Positions 41,285 through 48,416 of a stretch of DNA of 64,000 nt are shown here, in pieces. Under the pieces are notes generated by a model. It was not told the origin of the DNA and ran no database searches. It saw only the letters and a list, made by a program, of their open reading frames with translations. This DNA is from Rugosimonospora acidiphila (GTDB taxonomy: Bacteria; Actinomycetota; Actinomycetes; Mycobacteriales; Micromonosporaceae). The position numbers and the translations under genes are program-made. Position 1 is the first letter of the stretch. Each line of letters begins with the position of its first letter. The stretch lies in assembly GCF_039543385.1 (NCBI RefSeq), contig NZ_BAABJQ010000036.1, positions 1-64,000 on the forward strand. Direction: 5' to 3'.

Positions 41285-43423
41285 ATGCGATTCGGGCGTC
41301 TCGGGCGTTGCGCCGGAGCTTTCCTGCTTGTCGGTATCGGCGCGGCAACGGCCGGCCTGCCCAGCCGGCCCGCCGCGGCCGACGTGGTACCGCCGCCGGC
41401 CGGCGCCGTGGTCGTCGGGGTGGCCAGCGCCACCTGCCCGGCGCCCGCGTTCGCGACGATCGGCGCCGCCGTGGCGGCCGTACCGGACGGCTCGATCGTC
41501 TACGTCTGTGCCGGCCTGTACGCCGAGAGCGTGCCGATCACGAAGAACCTGACCCTGCTCGGCGCCCAGTTCGGGGTCGACGCCCGCACCGGCCGCGCCG
41601 ACCCCGCCGAGGAGTCGATCGTCTCCTCGCCCACCGGCGAGTTCACCTACGCCGGCGCCGCCACCACCGGCGTCATCGACGGATTCACGCTGCGCGGAGC
41701 CGCGGTCCCGGTCGGCGACGACGACGGCATCCTGGCCGTGACGAACGCAGGGGACGGGTACACCTGGATCGACAACATCATCACCGCCAACACGACCGGC
41801 ATCAACTTCCGCGCCTCGGGTGCCGTGCCCACCTTGATCAACCACAACCGGATCACCGGCAACACGGCGCCCGGCTCGTCGTCCGGCAACGGGATCTTCT
41901 TCACCAGCGGCGTGGCCAGCAACGTGACGATCAGCGACAACGCCTTCGCCGGCAACCGGCCGGCCATCAACACCACCGGGGTCGGTGACGGCGTCACCCG
42001 GTCCCAGAACCTCACCATCGCCGGCAACACCAGCGTCGACGACGGCAACTTCGTCGCGCTGTTCCTCGCGCAGCACGTGGAGATCTCCGGCAACACCATC
42101 GGCCGGACCAATCCCAACGACCCGGCGGCCGGCTCGGCGATGTTCGTCAGCGGCGGCAACGACGATGTGACGATCGCCAACAACACCATCGACGGCGGCT
42201 CCGCGTCCGGCGTCAACCTCAACAACATCTTCTACTCCGCCAACCCGTCCAGCGGAGTACGCATCGCCGACAACACCATCACCCGCCGGCTCAACGGGGT
42301 ACGCGTGGCGGCCAGCTCCACCGCCGGCCCGGTGGCCACCGGTGTGACCATCAGCGGGAACCAGGTCCGCGACGCTGGGGTCGGCGACCCGGTGTCCGGC
42401 CCGGCGGCCGGTGGCAACGGGATCTGGCTGCAGGGCGGCGCCCAGTTCTCGGTCACCGGCAACGTGGCGCGCGGCAGCGTGAGCACCGACTGCCGCGACG
42501 AGACCACCGGCGGCGGGACCGCGGGCACGGCGAACACCTGGACCGGCGACATCGGCGTCACCTCGTTCCCGGCCGGGCTGTGCGCGGGCCCGCCCGCGCC
42601 CTCGATCACCGGCGTGATCAGTGCCACCAGCGTGCTGGTGGGGGGTTCGCTGCACCAGACGGTGACGGTGACCGGCACCGGCGGCCAGCCCGGCACCCTG
42701 GCCTGGCGGCTGCTCGGCCCGGTGGCCCCGGTGAGCGGATCCTGCGCCGGTGCCGACTTCGCCGGCGCACCCGTGCTGGCCAGCGGCACGCTGCCGGTGA
42801 CCGGCGACGGCCCGTACGCCGTGCCGGACACCGCCGTCGCCTCGGCCGGCTGCTACAGCTTCACCGACACGTTGACCGGATTCGCCTACCCCACCTCGCC
42901 GTCGATCCCGGCCGGCGACCCCGGCAACACCGCGCTGGCCCGCACCGCGCCCACGCCCGCCATCACCGGCGTGATCAGTGCTACCAGCGTGCTGGTGGGG
43001 GGTTCGCTGCACCAGACGGTGACGGTGACCGGCACCGGCGGTCAGCCCGGCACCCTGGCCTGGCAGTTGCTCGGCCCGGTGCCGGCGCCGCACAAGGGGT
43101 CGTGTGCCGGTGCCAGCTTCGCCGGGGCGCCGGTGCGCTCCGGCGGCGCGCTGGCGGTGACCGGTGATGGGCCGTACGCCGTGCCGGACACGTTCATCTC
43201 GGCGGCCGGCTGCTACAGCTACATCGACACGCTGACCGGGCCCGGGTACGCCACCTCGCCAACGATCCCGGTGGGCGATCCGGGCAACACCGCGCTGGCC
43301 GGCCCGCGGATCCTGCCCGTCACCGGCGCCGGCTCGACGATCCCGCTGTCGGTCGCGGGCGCCTCGCTCGTCGCCCTCGGCTGGGCGCTGCGATGCCTGG
43401 CGCGCCCCCGTCGCCCGGCCTGA
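41285..43423 (+). CDS. LPxTG-anchored surface protein with right-handed beta-helix and duplicated domain
   Basis: 712-residue cell-wall protein. Signal peptide at the N-terminus (GRCAGAFLLVGIGAATAG, ending near AAADV). Residues about 50-430 form a parallel beta-helix of the pectate-lyase type, with repeated N-rich rungs such as LINHNRITGNT, NVTISDNAF, NLTIAGNTS and HVEISGNTI. Two tandem domains of 119 residues follow, each with two cysteines. The C-terminus is a sortase signal: LPVTG at 677-681, a hydrophobic helix and a basic tail. No polysaccharide-lyase catalytic site is evident, so it may be an adhesin or glycan binder. ATG 41285 lies seven bases after TATATT, without a ribosome binding site. 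Confidence 0.88.
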   Translation: MRFGRLGRCAGAFLLVGIGAATAGLPSRPAAADVVPPPAGAVVVGVASATCPAPAFATIGAAVAAVPDGSIVYVCAGLYAESVPITKNLTLLGAQFGVDARTGRADPAEESIVSSPTGEFTYAGAATTGVIDGFTLRGAAVPVGDDDGILAVTNAGDGYTWIDNIITANTTGINFRASGAVPTLINHNRITGNTAPGSSSGNGIFFTSGVASNVTISDNAFAGNRPAINTTGVGDGVTRSQNLTIAGNTSVDDGNFVALFLAQHVEISGNTIGRTNPNDPAAGSAMFVSGGNDDVTIANNTIDGGSASGVNLNNIFYSANPSSGVRIADNTITRRLNGVRVAASSTAGPVATGVTISGNQVRDAGVGDPVSGPAAGGNGIWLQGGAQFSVTGNVARGSVSTDCRDETTGGGTAGTANTWTGDIGVTSFPAGLCAGPPAPSITGVISATSVLVGGSLHQTVTVTGTGGQPGTLAWRLLGPVAPVSGSCAGADFAGAPVLASGTLPVTGDGPYAVPDTAVASAGCYSFTDTLTGFAYPTSPSIPAGDPGNTALARTAPTPAITGVISATSVLVGGSLHQTVTVTGTGGQPGTLAWQLLGPVPAPHKGSCAGASFAGAPVRSGGALAVTGDGPYAVPDTFISAAGCYSYIDTLTGPGYATSPTIPVGDPGNTALAGPRILPVTGAGSTIPLSVAGASLVALGWALRCLARPRRPA
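42605..43300 (+). repeat. Two tandem 357-bp coding repeats
   Basis: Copy 1 starts at 42605 and copy 2 at 42962, an offset of exactly 357 bp (119 codons). The first 100 or so bases differ at only about two positions; the remainder diverges but stays in frame. Both encode a module beginning ITGVISATSVLVGGSLHQTV. Confidence 0.9.
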
Positions 43424-43462
43424 CCGGGTCGTCAGGGGCGCGGCCAACACCTCCAGCGGTGG

Positions 43463-43969
43463 CTAGGATTCGTACAGTTCGGTCTCGGAGACGGCCGGGT
43501 CGCCGCTGTCGGTGCGTCCCAGGCGGGCCGCGGAGCCGAACATGGGGCCACGTGCGCGCTGGATCCCGGCGAACCGCCCGAAGCCGAGCGGCTTGGGCAC
43601 GTCGTCGTAGACAGCCTCCATGCCGCCCTTCACCGAATACGTCTCGTGCCAGAAACCTGTGCCGCCGGAGTCTCGAAGGAAGTCCAACCACCACTGCCGA
43701 TGCGGCTCTGATCGGGCGAAGGCGAGCAGCGAGGGCAGGTCGCGCCAGTATTGGCGCATCCCCATATTCATGGGAAAGAACGAGTAGTACACCGGCTCGT
43801 GCAGCAGCAGTCCATCGGGCTTATCCGCGACAGACTGACTGATCTTTCGGCCGAAGCTGAAGAAGGTCCGGATTCCATACATGCGGTTCACCCGCATGCC
43901 GAGGTACAGGACCAGGAGGTCGGGGTAGGCGGACACGTCTACGGTCTGCCGGTTGACTCGGGTTGGCAT
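43463..43969 (-). CDS. DUF4188-type (phenylacetaldoxime dehydratase-like) protein
   Basis: 168-residue cytoplasmic protein with the pattern of DUF4188: VLYLGMRVNRMYGIRTFF near the start, FFPMNMGMRQYWRDL in the middle and FWHETYSVKGGMEAVYDD towards the end. The fold is related to heme-containing aldoxime dehydratases and monooxygenase-like ferredoxin folds; function unproven. ATG 43969 has AAGGAG upstream. Codon usage is less GC-biased than in neighbouring genes. Divergent from the nitronate monooxygenase gene, with which it probably forms one transferred unit. Confidence 0.75.
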   Translation of the reverse strand: MPTRVNRQTVDVSAYPDLLVLYLGMRVNRMYGIRTFFSFGRKISQSVADKPDGLLLHEPVYYSFFPMNMGMRQYWRDLPSLLAFARSEPHRQWWLDFLRDSGGTGFWHETYSVKGGMEAVYDDVPKPLGFGRFAGIQRARGPMFGSAARLGRTDSGDPAVSETELYES

Positions 43970-44404
43970 CTCAAGCTCCTTAGCTGCGGGCTCTCGCTTC
44001 CCGGATCGTCCCTTCAGCGGGCGGCGTGGCCGATGAGGTCAGCCGTCACGGGGGCTCGACGTACGAGTGCGTACTTGACAGACACTGAACGAGACGTGGA
44101 ACAACGTGAACGGCGACTTCCCAGATGACGCGTTTGCGCAGGTCGGGACGCTCCCGCGTAGACCCTGCGCGGCACTCAGTGTAGATATTCGGGACCCTCG
44201 CGACCGGCATTCGGACCGAGGAGCGTGACCAACTGGTACTAGGCGATCTCCAGGTCGATCCGGGTCGACGACGTTGGCGGTCACCGTGCGTATTAAACCA
44301 CGTGTATCAATACGTAGGTAAGAACAGGCGTGGCCATGGCATCGCCTGTCGTGCCGACAGCCAGCAGTGGTCGTCCCCGGCGAAGGGCGAGTGATGATGC
44401 GTCC
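43970..44404. promoter_or_regulatory. AT-richer divergent region between the DUF4188 and nitronate monooxygenase genes
   Basis: No gene is supported. Two operator-like inverted repeats stand out: GTACG-AGTG-CGTAC at 44061-44074, and ACGT-N8-ACGT at 44300-44315 within a wider AT-rich patch (44291-44322). Either could bind a TetR or similar regulator, but no regulator gene is adjacent. Confidence 0.35.
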
Positions 44405-45394
44405 ATGGCGTTGTCGACGGAGTTGACGGAATTGTTGGGCGTGCGGCACCCCATCGTGCTGGCACCGATGGGCGGTTCGGCCGGGGGCGCATTAGCCGCG
44501 GCCGTCTCCCGAGCGGGCGGCCTCGGGCTGCTGGGCGGTGCGGGCGGGGATCGGGCCTGGTTGGAGCGAGAGCTGCCGATCGTCGCGGAGGGCACCGACC
44601 AGCCGTGGGGTGCCGGTTTTCTCACGTGGGCGATCGATGCCGGTCCGGTAGAGCAGGCACTGGAGTTCAATCCCGCGGCAGTGATGTTGTCCTTCGGTGA
44701 CCCGAGCCCGTTCGTCGATCTGATCCGCCGGTCGGACGCGGTGCTGATCGTTCAGGTCACCGATCTGGACGAGGCCAGGCGCGCCGTGGACGTGGGCGCC
44801 GATGTCATCGTCGCGCAGGGAACCGAGGGCGGGGGCCACGGTTCCCGCCGCGGGCGGTCCACCCTGCCCTTCGTGCCGCTGGTGGTGGACCTCGCGGCAC
44901 CAGTACCGGTCCTGGCGGCCGGCGGGATCGCTGACGGGCGTGGCGTCGCCGCGGCCTTGGCCCTGGGTGCGGCCGGAGCTCTCATCGGCACGCGCTTCCA
45001 GGCCACGACCGAAGCCCTGGTCGACCCTTCCGTCAGTAGGGCCATCGTCGAGGGACGCGGACAGGACACCGAACGCAACAGCGTGTTGGACATCGCCCGC
45101 GGCGCGAGCTGGCCGACCGGGAAGTACACCGCCCGTACGCTCGGCCACCCCTATCTCGACCGATGGCGCGGCCGGGAGTCGGAGTTGGCCGGCGACTCCC
45201 AGGCCCGTCAGGACTACCAGGAGGATGTGAGACGAGGAGCGATTCCTCGCCTGCCCGTCTGGGCGGGTGAGGCCGTCGACCTCATCACGGATCTGCCTTC
45301 CGCGGCCGACCTCGTCACCAGACTGGCCGCCGAGGCCGAGGAGGCACTGACCTGGGCCGGGAAGCTCAGGCCGGACAATCGCGCCCAGGACTGA
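44405..45394 (+). CDS. Nitronate monooxygenase (2-nitropropane dioxygenase type)
   Basis: 329-residue FMN enzyme with a TIM barrel. Opening GVRHPIVLAPMGG is the family's FMN-binding start; later blocks are VIVAQGTEGGGHGSRRG (with the catalytic-region His), VPVLAAGGIADGRGVAAAL and GAAGALIGTRFQAT (phosphate binding). It would oxidise alkyl nitronates such as propionate-3-nitronate. ATG 44405 is chosen as the usual family start (ALSTELTELLGVRHP); no ribosome binding site is obvious. It looks lower in GC than the flanks, like the DUF4188 gene. A broken gene begins immediately after its stop. Confidence 0.88.
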   Translation: MALSTELTELLGVRHPIVLAPMGGSAGGALAAAVSRAGGLGLLGGAGGDRAWLERELPIVAEGTDQPWGAGFLTWAIDAGPVEQALEFNPAAVMLSFGDPSPFVDLIRRSDAVLIVQVTDLDEARRAVDVGADVIVAQGTEGGGHGSRRGRSTLPFVPLVVDLAAPVPVLAAGGIADGRGVAAALALGAAGALIGTRFQATTEALVDPSVSRAIVEGRGQDTERNSVLDIARGASWPTGKYTARTLGHPYLDRWRGRESELAGDSQARQDYQEDVRRGAIPRLPVWAGEAVDLITDLPSAADLVTRLAAEAEEALTWAGKLRPDNRAQD

Positions 45395-45410
45395 CGCCGT
45401 CGAGCCCACC

Positions 45411-45838
45411 CATGGCAGCGCGGCCGCGCTGCCGCGTGACTTCAACCGGCCCGACGGGATCGCCCGGCGCTACGGCCACGTGGTCGCCGACCAGGTGCGC
45501 GAGCAGGCCGCGCGGCTCGACCCGGTGCAGCTGATCGAGCGGTTCGCGGTCACCGCGCCGGCGGCGGTCGGGGCGGCGCGGCGGCTCGGCCCGGCCCGGC
45601 CGTGGTCGACTACTCCGGGGTCGCCGTGCTGCGGATCGAGGAGGCGGCCAGCATCGGCGTACTGGAGGCCGCGGTGCACCTGCTCGACCTGCGCCACGCG
45701 CTCGACCTGCCGCGCGAGGCGCCGGTCGCTGCCTTGGAGCACACGATGGCGGTGCTGGCCGCCATGGCGCCGCCGGTAGACTTCATCCAGGCGGCGACCG
45801 GCCGCCGCGCGGCGGAGCTGTTCCCCCTCCTGGTGTGA
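45411..45838 (+). pseudogene. 5'-truncated, frameshifted maleylpyruvate isomerase-family remnant
   Basis: Two reading frames together give the C-terminal part of a mycothiol-dependent maleylpyruvate isomerase-like protein. From 45411 one frame encodes DFNRPDGIARRYGHVVADQV and continues to about 45600 (LIERFAVTAPAAVGAARRLGP). The homology then resumes in another frame with VDYSGVAVLRIEEAASIGVL and runs to the stop at 45838 (RRAAELFPLLV). The N-terminal half, with the metal-binding DinB-like start, is absent and the preceding gene ends just upstream. Confidence 0.7.
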
Positions 45839-45861
45839 GGGGCGGCGGGCGGAGGGTCACG

Positions 45862-46863
45862 GTGCGGGCTGTCATCTATACCGATAATGGCGGCCCCGAG
45901 GTGCTGACCGTCGTGGAGCGCCCGGCGGCCGAGCCCAGCCCCGGTGAGGTACGGGTCGCGGTGCGGGTCTCCGGCGTCAACCCGACCGACTGGAAGACCC
46001 GCCGCCGTCAGCTGGGCTTCGACGAGCAGGTGCCCAACCAGGATGGCGCCGGGGTCATCGACGCCGTCGGCCCCGGAGTGGACTCGGGCCGGGTGGGCCA
46101 GCGCGTGTGGATCTGGGAGGCGGCCTGGCAGCGGCCCGGCGGCACCGCCCAGGAGTCCGTCGTCCTGCCGGCCCGGCAGGCGGTCGCGCTGCCCGACCAC
46201 GCGTCCTTCGACCTCGGGGCGAGCCTGGGGATTCCGGCGCTGACCGCGCACCGCTGCCTCACCGTCGCCGAGGCCGGCCCCGACCGGTTGGCGCCCGGCG
46301 CGCTCAACGGCCGCACGGTGCTGGTCGCTGGCGGTGCGGGCGCCGTCGGCAACGCCGCCATCCAGCTGGCGCGGTGGGCCGGCGCGCGGGTCGTGACGAC
46401 CGTGAGCAGCGCCGAGAAGGCGGAGCTGGCCCGCGCGGCGGGCGCCCACCACGTGGTGAACTACCGCACCGAGCCGGCCGCCGAGGCGATCCGGTCGGTG
46501 GCCCCCGGTGGCGTGGACGTGGTGGTCGAGGTCGCCCCGGCGACCAACGGACAGCTCGACGGCGAGGTGCTCGCCCAGGGCGGCGTGGTCGCGATGTACG
46601 CCAACGAGGCCTCCGAACCCACGCTGCCGCTGAGCCGGGTCTTCGCACTGAACGCCAGGTGGCAGGGGGTCCTGGTCTACACGGTGCCGGACCTGGCCAA
46701 ACAGCACGCGGTGGCCGACGTGGCCGCGGCCGTCGAGGCCGGGGCGGTGCGGGTCGGCACCGAGGCCGGCCTGCCGCTGCACCACTACCCGCTGGAGCGC
46801 ATTGCCGACGCGCACGCCGCGGTGGAGAACAACGCCGTCGGCAAGGTGCTGGTCACCATCTGA
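45862..46863 (+). CDS. NADPH:quinone reductase-like medium-chain oxidoreductase
   Basis: 333-residue zinc-independent MDR enzyme. GroES-like N-terminal domain (VSGVNPTDWKTRRRQLG), nucleotide-binding Rossmann domain with VLVAGGAGAVGNAAIQLARW (the GAGAVG variant of the AxxGxxG motif) and NADPH-type segment TTVSSAEKAEL. No structural zinc cysteines are seen. It would reduce quinones or other electrophiles with NADPH. GTG 45862 follows GGAGGG at 45851-45856. It lies 23 bp after the maleylpyruvate isomerase remnant and may have been cotranscribed with the intact ancestor. Confidence 0.88.
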   Translation: MRAVIYTDNGGPEVLTVVERPAAEPSPGEVRVAVRVSGVNPTDWKTRRRQLGFDEQVPNQDGAGVIDAVGPGVDSGRVGQRVWIWEAAWQRPGGTAQESVVLPARQAVALPDHASFDLGASLGIPALTAHRCLTVAEAGPDRLAPGALNGRTVLVAGGAGAVGNAAIQLARWAGARVVTTVSSAEKAELARAAGAHHVVNYRTEPAAEAIRSVAPGGVDVVVEVAPATNGQLDGEVLAQGGVVAMYANEASEPTLPLSRVFALNARWQGVLVYTVPDLAKQHAVADVAAAVEAGAVRVGTEAGLPLHHYPLERIADAHAAVENNAVGKVLVTI

Positions 46864-46912
46864 GGCTCCGCCGACGGCGCGCCCCACCCCGCCCGTCGGG
46901 CGCCCGGCGGGG

Positions 46913-48253
46913 TCAGGCCACCCACCCCCCGCCGAGGTACTGCATGACCAGGATGCCCTGCACCCCGAGGAACCCGGCGAGCACCGCGCGATCGACGAAC
47001 GGGTGCCGGCCGAGCCGCCCGAGGATCAGGAAGGCCGGGAAGACCTCGATGCCGATCCGGGAGGCGGAGTAGAGCGGGAACGGGATCCTGGGGTTGTGCA
47101 GGATGGGGAAGGTGATGGTGAACACCAGCAGCGCGAGGCCGTACAGCGGGAAGACCAGCTGATCCCGGCGAACCCGTAGCGGGCCGACCAGGCCGAGCAG
47201 GATGAGCGCCGCCAGCAGCAGGACGACGCCGAGCTCCAGCAGGTCGTGTGCCCAGACGTCACCAAACCGGGTGCCCGGCCGGGTGACGATCACCTCGCGG
47301 ATGCCGTCGTAGACCGGGACCCAGGGCCAGTCGAGGTGCCTTCCCCAGTTGAGCGACTGCGCGTGCTCGAACGCCAGCGGATCGTGCATGGTGGACGCCG
47401 TGGCGATCATGATCGGGGCGAGGCCGAGCGGGATGAGCGCGACGGCCAGGGCGCCGGGGCGCGGGCGCCAGCGGTAGGTGCGCAGGTACTCGTAGCAGAA
47501 CGGCAGCACCAGCAGGAGGCCGGCGGAGCGGGTGGTGGTCGCGAGCGCGCCCAGTACGCCGGCGGTCCACCAGCGGCGGAGCCGCGTCGCGTACACCGCG
47601 CCGACCGCCAGCGCGATGGAAAGCCCCTCGTTGTACGCCGCGGTGAGGAACAGCGCGGTCGGGAACGCCACCAGGTAGAAGATGGTCCGGTTGGCCGTCG
47701 ACCGGTCGAACTCGTGCTCGGCGAGGCGGTAGAGCAGCACGAGCGCGGCGAGCAGCGCGACGTTGCTGATCACCAGGGCGGCCAACCAGTCCCGGCCCAG
47801 CGCGACCGGCGTGAGCACCCGGATCAGGAGCGGGTACGCAGGGAAGAACGCCGCGCTGGCCTCGGTGTTGCTGTCCACGTAGCCCTTCGCCGCGATCGCG
47901 AGGAAGTGCGCGCTGTCGAACTGGGTCGCCCAGCGGTGCGCGATCTCGGAGCCGGAGATGCCCGGCTGCCGCTGGCCGATCCAGGCGAACGCGGACATCG
48001 CGGCCAGCGCGACCCGGGTGCCGAGCCAGACCCAGCCTCCCGCGAACAGTGCCCGCCGCCACGGCCGGTCCGGCGGCGCGGCCCCGGCGGCTCGCGGTGA
48101 GGCCGGATCGGCGCACCGGGCGGCGTCCGCGGCTCCGTCCGGCACGCTCTCGGCGTGCTCGACCGGGTCCGGGTCGGCCGGGTCGACCTGCTCGACCGGG
48201 TCCGGGTCCGGGTCCGGGTCGGGGCGGCCGGCCCGGACGGCGGGGACACTCAC
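46913..48253 (-). CDS. Polytopic mannosyltransferase, PIG-V-like (GT-C fold)
   Basis: 446-residue membrane glycosyltransferase using a polyprenyl-phosphate sugar donor. About nine to ten helices follow a cytoplasmic N-terminal tail. The first luminal loop carries a DSAHF acidic/His motif (RWATQFDSAHFLAIAAKGYV) and FFPAYPLLIRVL, as in PIG-V/Gpi18-type mannosyltransferases. The N-terminal tail has repeats of Asp-Pro (DPDPDPDPVEQVDPADPDP) produced by a GGGTCC-type hexamer repeat around 48165-48235. GTG 48253 starts GVSVPAVRAG; a better start is not evident. Likely acts in lipoglycan or cell-wall mannan assembly, by family inference. Confidence 0.82.
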   Translation of the reverse strand: MSVPAVRAGRPDPDPDPDPVEQVDPADPDPVEHAESVPDGAADAARCADPASPRAAGAAPPDRPWRRALFAGGWVWLGTRVALAAMSAFAWIGQRQPGISGSEIAHRWATQFDSAHFLAIAAKGYVDSNTEASAAFFPAYPLLIRVLTPVALGRDWLAALVISNVALLAALVLLYRLAEHEFDRSTANRTIFYLVAFPTALFLTAAYNEGLSIALAVGAVYATRLRRWWTAGVLGALATTTRSAGLLLVLPFCYEYLRTYRWRPRPGALAVALIPLGLAPIMIATASTMHDPLAFEHAQSLNWGRHLDWPWVPVYDGIREVIVTRPGTRFGDVWAHDLLELGVVLLLAALILLGLVGPLRVRRDQLVFPLYGLALLVFTITFPILHNPRIPFPLYSASRIGIEVFPAFLILGRLGRHPFVDRAVLAGFLGVQGILVMQYLGGGWVA

Positions 48254-48416
48254 GCCGGTGAGTGTATGGCGCTCACGTTTCGTTCCCTCGCCCGCCGTGA
48301 CCAACGGATGGTCCACTTCGGACGAACGACGGGAAGGCCCGTCGTGTCGGCCCCGGGCGGTTCCGCGTGCCGGTACGTGGCTTGCCGATCGCGGCGGCGG
48401 CGAGAAGGGTGGAGGC

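Noticed and set aside
40994..43450. 818-codon leftward frame opposite the beta-helix gene
   Set aside because: Translation is repetitive Gly/Arg/Ala sequence without domains; the LPxTG protein on the other strand is convincing.
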